NCBI RefSeq assembly: GCF_007003975.1
Contig: NZ_VFTC01000009.1
Location: 1-64,000, forward strand
Direction of reading: 5' to 3'
DNA length: 64,000 bases
DNA from: Mesorhizobium sp. WSM4306
GTDB taxonomy: Bacteria > Pseudomonadota > Alphaproteobacteria > Rhizobiales > Rhizobiaceae
Shown here: one piece after another, positions 49,806 through 59,460 of the stretch
Layout: every line of letters starts with the position of its first letter
Numbering within the stretch: position 1 is the first letter of the stretch
Translations under genes and position numbers: made by a program
The notes under the pieces: model-generated
Seen by the model: the letters and a program-made list of their open reading frames with translations, nothing else
Databases searched by the model: none
What the model was told of the DNA's origin: nothing

Positions 49806-49973
49806 ATGATCTTCGACAGTCTCATGACCCGCGCTCGCACCTCGATTGCCAAGCGCAAGCACTACAACCGCCTCGTTGCCGAAATCGAGAACCTTTCCGG
49901 CCGCGACCTCGCCGACCTGCGCGCCGACCGCTCGGAAATGCTCTACCAGGTCCACAAGCAGATCTACGGCTGA
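49806..49973 (+). CDS. DUF1127 small protein
   Basis: A 55-residue basic protein of the DUF1127 (YjiS-like) family, which is common in Rhizobiales and is often linked to RNA metabolism or phosphate and stress responses. The core RARTSIAKRKHYNRLVAEI and LSGRDLADLRADRSEM are the two halves of the domain. The start has GGACC before TTGCT rather than a strong site; the frame fits the family length. An inverted repeat lies upstream. Confidence 0.85.
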   Translation: MIFDSLMTRARTSIAKRKHYNRLVAEIENLSGRDLADLRADRSEMLYQVHKQIYG

Positions 49974-49977
49974 GCAC

Positions 49978-50170
49978 CTCATCGCGCCGCTCCGTCGCGA
50001 AGACCCCAGGATCCATGCCGTGACTCTCGAGCGGTGCAACGGTGCAGAATTCTGTCTACCGTTCCACGCAGCGCTTATTCTGATCCGCAGTAGTCTACGG
50101 CCGACGTCACGGCATGGATTCTAGGGTCTGCGCCGCGTCGCTTCGCTCCTTGCTTCGCCCTGGAATGACG
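49978..50170. repeat. D-type intergenic element, copy 3
   Basis: It shares GATCCATGCCGTGAC, CACGGCATGGATTCTAGGGTC and the right end GTCGCTTCGCTCCTTGCTTCG with the other D copies. The left end is degraded. It lies between the DUF1127 gene and ccmG. Confidence 0.65.
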
Positions 50171-50190
50171 AAATGAAAGGGCGTTGTCGC

Positions 50191-50766
50191 CTAACCCGGT
50201 GCCGCGAGCGCCTTCTCGATCTCCGGCATCAGCACCGTCTGCGCCGACTCCCCCGTCAGCGGCCCGACATATTTGTAGGCAATCTTGCCATCCTTGCCGA
50301 TGACGAAGGTTTCCGGCACGCCGTAGACGCCCCAGTCGATCGCGGTGCGGCCGGCTTCGTCGACGCCGATGGCCTGGAACGGATTGCCGAGATCGCCGAG
50401 GAACCGGCGCGCGTTTTGCGGCTCGTCCTTGTAATTCAGCGCTGCAAGCGTGAAGCGCTTGTCCTGCGACAGCGCCAGCAGCACCGGATGTTCTTCCCGG
50501 CACGGCGCGCACCACGATGCGAAGACATTGACCAGCGTCACTTTGCCGGCGAACGCTTTCGAATCCAGCCCGGGCAGGTTTGACCCTTCCAGCGCCGGCA
50601 GATTGGTCCGCGGCGCCGGCAGGCCGATCAGCGCCGACGGCACTTCCGCCTCATCGCGTCCCGACAAAAGCTGCAACAGGAACAATCCGGCGAGGCCGAG
50701 GAAAACCAGCAGCGGCAACAGCACGATCAGGCGGCGGCGCGTCGGCGCTTCGCTTTCCGTGCTCAT
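50191..50766 (-). CDS. ccmG: Cytochrome c maturation thiol:disulfide protein CcmG (DsbE/CycY)
   Basis: A periplasmic thioredoxin tethered to the membrane, which reduces apocytochrome or CcmH disulfides before haem attachment. The 191 residues start with a membrane anchor (LIVLLPLLVFLGLAGLFLLQ). The redox pair is in FASWCAPCREEHPVL, and the CcmG-specific loop is GVYGVPETFVIGKDG. Its start overlaps ccmD by four bases. Confidence 0.93.
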   Translation of the reverse strand: MSTESEAPTRRRLIVLLPLLVFLGLAGLFLLQLLSGRDEAEVPSALIGLPAPRTNLPALEGSNLPGLDSKAFAGKVTLVNVFASWCAPCREEHPVLLALSQDKRFTLAALNYKDEPQNARRFLGDLGNPFQAIGVDEAGRTAIDWGVYGVPETFVIGKDGKIAYKYVGPLTGESAQTVLMPEIEKALAAPG

Positions 50767-50954
50767 GGTTTGCTGGCCCCAGTGCTGGCCCCAGTGCTGG
50801 CCTTGTCCGAACGCCGCCGTACGCCTGCTGCCTCTAGTTCTGCCAGTTCGCGTTTGCGCCCACGCTGGTCGAGCAGGATCCAACCGATCAGTCCGGCCAG
50901 CACGACCGCCGTGATGCCATAGGCGGCGGTGACATAAAGGGCGTGTGCGCTCAT
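50763..50954 (-). CDS. ccmD: Haem exporter protein CcmD
   Basis: A small single-helix protein (63 residues, helix at 7-28, AYGITAVVLAGLIGWILLD) that helps release holo-CcmE from the CcmABC complex. It begins MSAHALYVTAAYG. The tail STGASTGASKP comes from a 12-base direct repeat. It lies just before ccmG, and its upstream partner should be ccmC, which is not found. Confidence 0.85.
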   Translation of the reverse strand: MSAHALYVTAAYGITAVVLAGLIGWILLDQRGRKRELAELEAAGVRRRSDKASTGASTGASKP

Positions 50955-51059
50955 GCAGCCCGCTTCCCTTCCGCTGTCGCTTCGCCGTGCTCGATCATGG
51001 CCTTCCCATAGCTTTGCAGCTTCGGCTTCGCAATTGGCCGCTGCGCCGCAGCGGCCACA
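50955..51059. other. Gap where ccmC is expected, with a hairpin
   Basis: Only about 105 bases lie between ccmB and ccmD, too few for ccmC (usually about 240 codons). A perfect inverted repeat GGCCGCTGCG/CGCAGCGGCC with one loop base sits at 51036-51056. A second ATG overlaps the ccmB stop (TGATG) and leads to 21 codons; another short frame runs into ccmD. These may be remnants of a deleted ccmC, but this is not proved. Confidence 0.6.
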
Positions 51060-51725
51060 TCAATCCGTTCCATGCCGCAGCGCCAGCGCTGCCGCCACCG
51101 GGCCTAGCACCGCAAGAAACAGCGTCAGCGCGGCAAGAATGAGGAAGGGCTGCAGAAACGGGTCGGGATCGGCCACCGCGCCGTAACTGGCCGACACCCC
51201 GAAGATCAGCACCGGTATGGTCAGCGGCAGCACCAGCACCGAAATCAACAGCCCGCCGCGCGGCAGCGCTACCGCCACCGCCGCGCCCACCGCGCCGATG
51301 AAGGTGATTGCCGGCGTGCCGACCAGCAGCGTCAGCGCGGTGGCGCCGATGCTGAGCGGTTCCATATTCATGAACAGGCCAAGCAAAGGTGCCGCGACCA
51401 CCAGCGGCAGAACGCTGCCCGCCCAATGTGCCAGGCACTTCACCAGCACCGTCAGCGCCAGCATGTGCCGGTCATTGCCGAGCACAAGAAGGTCGAGCGA
51501 ACCGTCCTCGCGGTCGGCCTGGAACAGGCGATCGAGACCGAGCAGGCAGGCGAGCAAGGCGCCGATCCACAGGATCGCCGGACCGATACGCGCCAGCAGC
51601 TTGAGGTCCGGCCCAACGCCGAAGGGGATGGTGGCAATGACGGCGAGGAAGAAGATGACGCCCGTCAACGCCCCGCCGCCGGCACGGATGGAGAGGCGGA
51701 TGTCGCGGAGAACTAGGGCTAGCAC
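51060..51725 (-). CDS. ccmB: Haem exporter protein CcmB
   Basis: The membrane subunit of the haem-handling ABC complex of cytochrome c maturation. A 221-residue form starting at a GTG (VLALVLRDIRLSIRAGG) was chosen; the frame continues upstream into a palindromic repeat whose end AGGGTGAA supplies a Shine-Dalgarno sequence. Six helices are visible, with the family's GLDRLFQADREDGSLDLL loop at about 75-92. It lies downstream of ccmA. Confidence 0.9.
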   Translation of the reverse strand: MLALVLRDIRLSIRAGGGALTGVIFFLAVIATIPFGVGPDLKLLARIGPAILWIGALLACLLGLDRLFQADREDGSLDLLVLGNDRHMLALTVLVKCLAHWAGSVLPLVVAAPLLGLFMNMEPLSIGATALTLLVGTPAITFIGAVGAAVAVALPRGGLLISVLVLPLTIPVLIFGVSASYGAVADPDPFLQPFLILAALTLFLAVLGPVAAALALRHGTD

Positions 51726-51727
51726 TT

Positions 51728-51848
51728 CACCCTCCCCCTTGTGGGGAGGGTCGGCGCGCAGCGCCGGGGTGGGGGAGCGGCGGTTGTCATAAGAGACCAC
51801 CACCCCGCTCCGCTTCGCGGATCGACCCTCCCCACAAGGGGGAGGGTG
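51728..51848. repeat. C-type palindromic element at the ccmA-ccmB junction
   Basis: The left arm is CACCCTCCCCCTTGTGGGG... with hairpin GGCGCGCAGCGCC, the right arm its inverse with the pair around GCTCCGCTTCGCGGA. The end of ccmA (SPSPLWGGSIREAERGGG) is read from it, and it ends three bases before the ccmB start. Confidence 0.8.
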
Positions 51849-52446
51849 AGCCCATCACCAACGCCTGTGCCCCATCCAGTCCCAGCGGCAGATGCGTCGC
51901 CGCGACAACAATCCCGCCCTCGGCGCAGTGCCTCGCCATCAGCCCCGCAAACCGCGTCTCCGAAGCCTTGTCCAACCCCGCCGTCGGTTCGTCCAGCAGC
52001 CACAGCGGCCTATGGCTGACCAAAAGTTTCGCAATCGCCGCCCGCCTTCTTTGACCGGTCGACAGATAGCCGAACGGCAGATGGCCGATACCGCCCAACC
52101 CCACCGTTTCCAGCGCCTCTTCGACACCCAACTGGCCATCGCCGTTGAAATCGCGCCAGAAGCGCAAATTCTCCGCTACGCTCAGCGCCGTCTTCATTGC
52201 ATTGAGATGGCCGAGATAGTGGCAGGCCGAAGCGATCGTCGGAAACGTCTCGCCGCCGCTCTCGATTCGCACATCGCCTTCAGCCCTCGGCAGCAGCCCG
52301 GCGATGACCCTGAGCAGTGTCGATTTGCCTGATCCGTTCGGTCCGGTGACGACCAGCGCCTGGCCCTTTTCGAGCGCAAAGCCGATGCCGGAAAAGATCC
52401 TCTCGCCGCCGCGTTCGCCGCCCAGATTTTCGGCAATCAGCCGCAT
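51787..52446 (-). CDS. ccmA: Haem exporter ATP-binding protein CcmA
   Basis: The ABC ATPase of cytochrome c maturation. The start MRLIAENLGGERGGERIF gives 219 residues. Walker A is TGPNGSGKSTLLR, the signature loop LSTGQRRRAAIAKLL (CcmA-type) and Walker B LWLLDEPTAGLD. The last 20 residues come from a palindromic repeat rather than the usual family C-terminus. It diverges from acnA across 285 bases. Confidence 0.93.
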   Translation of the reverse strand: MRLIAENLGGERGGERIFSGIGFALEKGQALVVTGPNGSGKSTLLRVIAGLLPRAEGDVRIESGGETFPTIASACHYLGHLNAMKTALSVAENLRFWRDFNGDGQLGVEEALETVGLGGIGHLPFGYLSTGQRRRAAIAKLLVSHRPLWLLDEPTAGLDKASETRFAGLMARHCAEGGIVVAATHLPLGLDGAQALVMGSPSPLWGGSIREAERGGGLL

Positions 52447-52731
52447 GCCTGCCCGTCCCGAAAACTTTACCGTGCGACAGCTGCCGCATCGCACAAAATT
52501 GCCTGTCGACTGTCTAGAACTATTCCAGAAAATTCTCTATATGCGGGTCATCCGTGCCAGCGGTCGGCACGGGAACAGAATTTGCGCCGAACCAGCGCAC
52601 GCGCCGCCTTGAACGGCTCGGGTTGCTCGGGAGCGGACAGCGGAAATGGCCGTACCCGCACCTTTGCGCGTGATTGCATGCCCATCGGCGTCCGTTCCCT
52701 TTCAGGCTGAACAGACAAGGACGGACCGCAC
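52447..52731. promoter_or_regulatory. Divergent promoter region ccmA / acnA
   Basis: The 285-base spacer between the two divergent genes. No clear promoter pair or known operator was recognised. GACAAGGACGG lies before the GTG start of acnA. Confidence 0.4.
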
Positions 52732-55420
<2,689 letters not shown>

Positions 55421-55422
<2 letters not shown>

Positions 55423-55484
55423 GGAATAGGGCGTAGGCAGTAGGGAATAAGGCCTCCTACTGCCTACTGCCTACTGCCTACCGC
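55421..55484. repeat. Word-repeat palindrome after acnA
   Basis: The left arm is GTAGGGAATAGGGCGTAGGCAGTAGGGAATAAGG-like, the right arm CCTACTGCCTACTGCCTACTGCCTACCGC. It begins at the acnA stop codon and is a probable 3' hairpin. Same design as at 32083 and 57634, with other words. Confidence 0.7.
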
Positions 55485-55756
55485 CCAGTCTTTCCAAAGC
55501 ATTGGCTGGCCGGCCGGAAGTTTCGCCTTGTCCGCCCGCAGTAAAAATCGGTTGGGCTCAGCAAGATCTGCCGCAAGCTCCTGATGGCATGCTCCTGATC
55601 GAACCGGGCGGTGAAGTGCTCCGCCCATAGCGGCCATACCCACGGGTGCGGCAGCAAAAATTTCACCGCAACGTGACTTCCCGTTGACTGTCGCTTCTGC
55701 CACAAATCTGGGCAACCAGAACAAGGCCGGCGTCACCGGCGGGAATCGGAACGGCC
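55485..55756. other. Spacer with a weak minus-strand open frame
   Basis: About 270 bases between acnA and the DUF1223 gene. Two minus-strand frames of 75 and 99 codons stay open (about 55478-55705 and 55464-55763), but neither has a convincing start, composition or family match. No promoter was assigned. Confidence 0.35.
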
Positions 55757-56566
55757 ATGGCACCTCGACAACCTCTGCGGCTTGCGGCTTTCGCGCTGGC
55801 CTTCTCGGCGCTTGCCGGGACCGGCTTTGCCGGGGAGTCCGGCACCACTCAGGCAGACAAGCCGCAGACCGACAAGCTCCAGATTGACAGGCCCCAGATT
55901 GACAGGCCCTTGGGCGTCGTCGAGCTGTTCACCAGCCAGGGCTGCAATTCCTGTCCGCCGGCCGACGCTTTCTTTGCCGAGCTCGCGGCCAAGGACGACG
56001 TCGTCGCGCTCGCCTATCACGTCAATTACTGGGACTATCTCGGCTGGCAGGACACGCTGAGCAGCAAGGACAACACCGACCGGCAATATGACTATATGCG
56101 CGCCTTCGGCACCCGCTCGGTCTACACGCCGCAAGCCGTCATCAATGGCCGCAGCCACGTCAACGGCGCCAGCCGCAGGGAAGTCGACGGCGCGCTTGCC
56201 CGCATGGAGAAATCCGGCGACGGCATGCGGGTCTCGATCAAGGTCAGCCGCACCAGCGACCGCGTCATGATCGATGCCGGCGACGCCGGCAGCGGCCCGA
56301 CCGACGCCCATGTCGTCATCGTCTATTTCGAACCGCCGCAGACGGTCACCATCGCCAAGGGCGAGAACACCGGCCGCTCGATGACCTACTGGAACGCCGT
56401 CACCGGCATCCAGACCGCCGGCATGTGGCATGGCAAGGCGCAGCGCTACGAATTGCCGATGACCGAGATCGCCAAGAAAGGCGGCTGCGCCGTGCTGCTG
56501 CAATCCGTCGGCAAGGACGGCCTGCCGGGTCCGATTCTCGGGGCGGCGTTTATTCATAAGCCTTAA
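55757..56566 (+). CDS. DUF1223 (thioredoxin-like) secreted protein
   Basis: A 269-residue protein with a signal peptide (about 1-25). The mature N-terminus holds a small tandem repeat (QIDRPQIDRP, coded by a 15-base repeat). The domain begins GVVELFTSQGCNSCPPADAF, with a CxxC redox pair, the mark of DUF1223. AFGTRSVYTPQAVINGRSHV is a further family segment. Function unknown, probably periplasmic redox. GGAATCGGAACGG precedes the start, with no strong site. Confidence 0.82.
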   Translation: MAPRQPLRLAAFALAFSALAGTGFAGESGTTQADKPQTDKLQIDRPQIDRPLGVVELFTSQGCNSCPPADAFFAELAAKDDVVALAYHVNYWDYLGWQDTLSSKDNTDRQYDYMRAFGTRSVYTPQAVINGRSHVNGASRREVDGALARMEKSGDGMRVSIKVSRTSDRVMIDAGDAGSGPTDAHVVIVYFEPPQTVTIAKGENTGRSMTYWNAVTGIQTAGMWHGKAQRYELPMTEIAKKGGCAVLLQSVGKDGLPGPILGAAFIHKP

Positions 56567-56595
56567 ACAGAATCTGTCGAAACGGCCCCTGCCTT

Positions 56596-56834
56596 CGTCA
56601 TCCCGGGGCGAAGCAGGAGCGGAGCTCCGTCGCGGAGACCCCAGGATCCATGCCGCGACATCGGCTACGCACGAAAGCGGCCCAGAATCGAGTGACCGCC
56701 CGCCTTGGCTGTCCATTTCGAGATAGGTGCGCACCGGCTGACCATTCTGATAGGCGGCACGCTTCGACAAATGTCGCGGCATGGATCCCCGGGTCTGCGC
56801 GTCCGCTTCGCTTCCGCTCCGCCCGTGGATGACG
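56596..56834. repeat. D-type intergenic element, copy 4
   Basis: Bounded by CGTCAT and ATGACG. GGATCCATGCCGCGACAT and its inverse ATGTCGCGGCATGGATCC flank a longer core than in the other copies. The right end CGCTTCGCTTCCGCTCCGCCC is related to theirs. It lies between DUF1223 and a small-RNA locus. Confidence 0.7.
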
Positions 56835-56867
56835 AAGTCGTGCGGTAGCTCGAAATCGTTCAGCCAA

Positions 56868-56901
56868 CAAAAAACCGACGTCAGCTTGCTTCTGACGTCG
56901 G
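56868..56901 (-). terminator. Minus-strand terminator without a visible gene upstream
   Basis: On the minus strand CCGACGTCAG-AAGCAAG-CTGACGTCGG is followed by TTTTTTGTTGG, a canonical rho-independent terminator. No coding frame on that strand ends before it, which points to a non-coding transcript at 56902-57240. Confidence 0.8.
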
Positions 56902-57240
56902 TCATTTAGGTTTTGGGATCGTCGCACCCGGTCTTTCCCTGGGGAAAGTCCGAGGTTGGTTCGATCCGACGCAGACCCGTGGGCGGGGGGCTTGGGGTTT
57001 ACGAGCCGGTGCCGGACCGAACCGTCTCAGGCAACGCCGGTAAATTCGTCGGACATTGGGGCATGAGCGCGGATAAAATAAGGCAGGAATGTGGCGAAGC
57101 ATCACCAATTCACACACCGCGTTTTATAAAAGTGACTGGACGCTGCGAAAACAGCGCAGCCCCGGGATGGTTAGCCGGGTCTTGCAATTCCACGGCGAAC
57201 ACGCCAACTTCTGCAAGCGAGATTCATTTTTTCAAGGGAT
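56902..57240 (-). ncRNA. Probable structured small RNA, family not identified
   Basis: The stretch before the terminator can fold strongly: GGTTCGGTCCGGC and GTCGGATCGAACC form a 13-bp stem (with three G-U pairs) around a 38-base loop, CTGAG/CTCGG extends it, CGTTGC/GCGACG can close it, and CTTTCC-CCAG-GGAAAG is a side hairpin. No coding frame with a family or good start is seen. It diverges from the DUF2794 gene. A 6S-type RNA is one option to test; the 5' end is unknown. Confidence 0.5.
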
Positions 57241-57246
57241 CGCGGT

Positions 57247-57633
57247 ATGACCGATCGCAGCGGTGGGACGGAGGATGGGGACGCATCCGCAATATTGATC
57301 CCGCTGCAGGAGGCGCGACGCGAACGCCTCGACCAGCCGGTTCGCTTCGATCGGCGTGAACTCGATGAGATCCTGAGACTCTACGGACGCATGGTCGCCG
57401 CCAATGAATGGCGCGACTATGCCATCGATCATCTCGCTGATCGCGCTGTGTTTTCGGTCTTCCGCCGGGCCAGCGAAGTGCCGCTGTTCCAGATCGTCAA
57501 GGATCCGAAACTGGCGCGCCGGCAAGGCGCCTTCGCCGTCATCGCCGCTGGCGGCCGCATCCTCAAGCGCGGCCAGGAACTCGGCCGCGTGCTTGGAGTG
57601 TTCGATCCCAAGCTGAAAGTTGTCGAGGCCTGA
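57247..57633 (+). CDS. DUF2794 family protein
   Basis: A 128-residue protein of the alphaproteobacterial DUF2794 family. The core is FDRRELDEILRLYGRMVAAN, EWRDYAIDHLADRAVFSVFR and LFQIVKDPKLARRQGAFAVI. Function unknown. GGATCG precedes the ATG weakly. It is transcribed away from the small-RNA locus, and a word-repeat palindrome follows its stop. Confidence 0.85.
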   Translation: MTDRSGGTEDGDASAILIPLQEARRERLDQPVRFDRRELDEILRLYGRMVAANEWRDYAIDHLADRAVFSVFRRASEVPLFQIVKDPKLARRQGAFAVIAAGGRILKRGQELGRVLGVFDPKLKVVEA

Positions 57634-57780
57634 GTTGGGGAATTGAAGAACTTAGGAATTGGGGAATTGAAGAAATAGAGAGCTGAGGAATTAAGAAGAC
57701 GGGATTTCTCCAGGACTGAGTCCCTTTCTCCAATTCTTCAATTCATCAATTTTCCAGTTCCTAAGTTCGTCAACCCCCAC
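57634..57780. repeat. Word-repeat palindrome between convergent genes
   Basis: A left arm built of GGAATTGAAGAA-like words and a right arm of the inverse TTCTTCAATTCATCAATTTTCC fill exactly the space between the DUF2794 stop and the GNAT stop on the other strand. The A/T content is much higher than around it. It may act as a shared terminator. Confidence 0.7.
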
Positions 57781-58359
57781 TCACTTCCCGCCAAGACTCT
57801 TGCGAAATTTCCGCTCCGGCAACGAATCCGGATCGGGCGGGACTGTTGCGCCGCCATTCAGCGACAGCTGCATGAACACCGTGTCCAGCCAGCGCCCGTG
57901 CTTGTAGCCTGAGCCCTCCAGGCGGCCGGAGTGGCGAAAACCAAGCTTTTCATGCAGCCGCACGGAGGCGCTGTCGGCATGGCCGTCGCCGATCACAGCT
58001 ATGATCTGGCGAAAACCTGCGACCCGGCAGGCCTCGATCAACGCCTGCATCAGCAGCAGCCCGACGCCCTGGCCCTTGGCATCAGGCGCGACATAGACCG
58101 AATCCTCGACGATGAAGCGGTAGGCTGGGCGCGGGCGGAACGCGCCGGCATAGGCATAGCCAAGCAACGCTCCATCCTTTTCGGCGACCAGATAGGGAAA
58201 GCCGCCTCCCGTCAGGCTGTCGAAGCGCGCGACCATCTCGGCGCGGCTGGGAGGCTCCAGTTCATAGCTCGCCGTGCCATGCCTCACCGCATCGGCATAG
58301 ATCTCGGTGATTCGGTCGAGGTCGCCCTCCAGGGCCGCTCGTATGGTAACAGTGCTCAT
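57781..58359 (-). CDS. GNAT acetyltransferase, phosphinothricin-acetyltransferase type
   Basis: A 192-residue protein resembling the Pat/Bar and MnaT group, which acetylates phosphinothricin or methionine derivatives. The N-terminus VTIRAALEGDLDRITEIYAD, the ASYELEPPSRAEMVARFDSL segment and the acetyl-CoA loop VYVAPDAKGQGVGLLLMQAL fit. HEKLGFRHSGRLEGSGYKHG is the group's C-terminal mark. It converges on DUF2794 across the palindrome. Confidence 0.88.
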   Translation of the reverse strand: MSTVTIRAALEGDLDRITEIYADAVRHGTASYELEPPSRAEMVARFDSLTGGGFPYLVAEKDGALLGYAYAGAFRPRPAYRFIVEDSVYVAPDAKGQGVGLLLMQALIEACRVAGFRQIIAVIGDGHADSASVRLHEKLGFRHSGRLEGSGYKHGRWLDTVFMQLSLNGGATVPPDPDSLPERKFRKSLGGK

Positions 58360-58414
58360 AATTTGTGCAAACGATTCATCTGCCTGCCATCACAGCAAAG
58401 GTCGGTACAAAAGG

Positions 58415-58444
58415 AAAGGGCGGCCGTTGGGCCGCCCTTTCGAT
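58415..58444 (-). terminator. Terminator after the Bax-inhibitor family gene
   Basis: AAAGGGCGGCC-CAAC-GGCCGCCCTTT on the minus strand, then CCTTTTG. It follows the stop of the gene at 58479. Confidence 0.75.
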
Positions 58445-58478
58445 ATCAGCTGGTCCAGTTGCCTGGATAGGAAACCGC

Positions 58479-59219
58479 TTAGCGGCGGTCGCCCATGAAC
58501 TGCAGCAGGAACATGAACAGGTTGATGAAGTCGAGATAGAGCCTCAACGCGCCCATGATCGCCTTGCGGCCGGCAACGTCGGCTTGGTCGCCTTCGTAGT
58601 ACATTTCCTTGATGGTCTGCGTGTCATAGGCGGTGAGGCCGGCGAAGATCAGCACACCGATCGCCGAGATGGCGAAGCCGAGCGCCGACGACTGCAGGAA
58701 GATGTTGATCAGCATGGCGATCACCAGGCCGACCACGCCCATGACCAGGAACGAGCCGAACGCCGAAAGATCACGCTTGGTCGTGTAGCCATAGAGCGAC
58801 AGTCCGCCGAAGGCGGCCGCCGTGGCGAAGAAGGTCTGGGTGATCGAGGCGCCGGTGTAGACCAGGAAGATGGTCGACAGCGACAGGCCGACCAGGCCCG
58901 AATAGACCCAGAAGGTCGTCTGGGCCGCAGCCACGCTCATCGACTGGATCCTGAACGACAGGAAGAAGACGGCGGCGAGCGGGGCCAGGATGACCACCCA
59001 GCGGAAGGCGCTGGCGTAGATCAGCGTGCCGAAAGCGGTCAGCTGTCCGTCGCCGGTGACGGCGAGCTGGAAAGCGCCCCAAGCGGCGACGCCGGTGATG
59101 AGGAGACCAAGCCCCATCAAATTGTAGACCTTCAGCATGTAGCTGCGCAGGCCCTGGTCGATGTCGGCGCGCGCGCCGGGCACGGCCGAAGTTTGGTAGT
59201 TGCGAATGGGCTCAGCCAT
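58479..59219 (-). CDS. ybhL: Bax inhibitor-1/YbhL family membrane protein
   Basis: A 246-residue inner-membrane protein with seven helices. Marks are AGLTAYDTQTIKEMYYEGDQ near the end, as in the family, and AFRWVVILAPLAAVFFLSF. Bacterial members can act as pH-dependent Ca leak channels. The start MAEPIRNYQTSAVPG has AGAGGA upstream. A candidate ybhL-type RNA leader precedes it. Confidence 0.9.
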   Translation of the reverse strand: MAEPIRNYQTSAVPGARADIDQGLRSYMLKVYNLMGLGLLITGVAAWGAFQLAVTGDGQLTAFGTLIYASAFRWVVILAPLAAVFFLSFRIQSMSVAAAQTTFWVYSGLVGLSLSTIFLVYTGASITQTFFATAAAFGGLSLYGYTTKRDLSAFGSFLVMGVVGLVIAMLINIFLQSSALGFAISAIGVLIFAGLTAYDTQTIKEMYYEGDQADVAGRKAIMGALRLYLDFINLFMFLLQFMGDRR

Positions 59220-59300
59220 TGGAATCCTCTGTTGCTTCTGCCCCGTACGGTGTCAGGCCCTTTTAGGACCTGGGCGCCGCTGGCGGGGCTCCAGCATGCC
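59220..59300 (-). promoter_or_regulatory. Candidate ybhL leader RNA
   Basis: Just before the start, the minus strand reads CAGGTCCTAAAAGGGCCTG, a hairpin, followed by ACACCGTACGGGG. A conserved leader of this kind upstream of ybhL is known in alphaproteobacteria. The match was made from memory of its general design, so it needs a covariance search. Confidence 0.45.
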
Positions 59301-59317
59301 TGTGGCGAAATATGATG

Positions 59318-59335
59318 GTTCTTGACGTCAAGAAC
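59318..59335. promoter_or_regulatory. 18-bp perfect palindrome upstream of ybhL
   Basis: GTTCTTGACGTCAAGAAC is exactly self-complementary. It contains TTGACG, which with TATTTC further on could be the -35 of the ybhL promoter, so a dimeric regulator bound here would block it. No regulator was assigned. Confidence 0.5.
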
Positions 59336-59460
59336 AAGACCGTAACGGCCTGCAACGCCTGGTGAATCGCTGGAAGCCGGTTTTCTTGGGCTTCCAACGT
59401 CGCACATTACCAAGATTTAACCGGACGGGCCGGATTCGGCCGGGATTCCCACCTCAAAAC

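Noticed and set aside
55464..55763. Minus-strand frames of 75 and 99 codons between acnA and DUF1223
   Set aside because: Two overlapping frames compete, neither with a clear start, composition or family match.
56940..56960. GGGGAAAGTCCG on the plus strand, similar to a conserved RNase P RNA motif
   Set aside because: The partner motif (ACAGAA region) and other landmarks are missing within 400 bases, and the terminator is on the other strand.
56955..56975. GGTTCGATCC resembling a tRNA T-loop
   Set aside because: No acceptor, D or anticodon arm can be drawn around it, and the stem would give a six-base loop.
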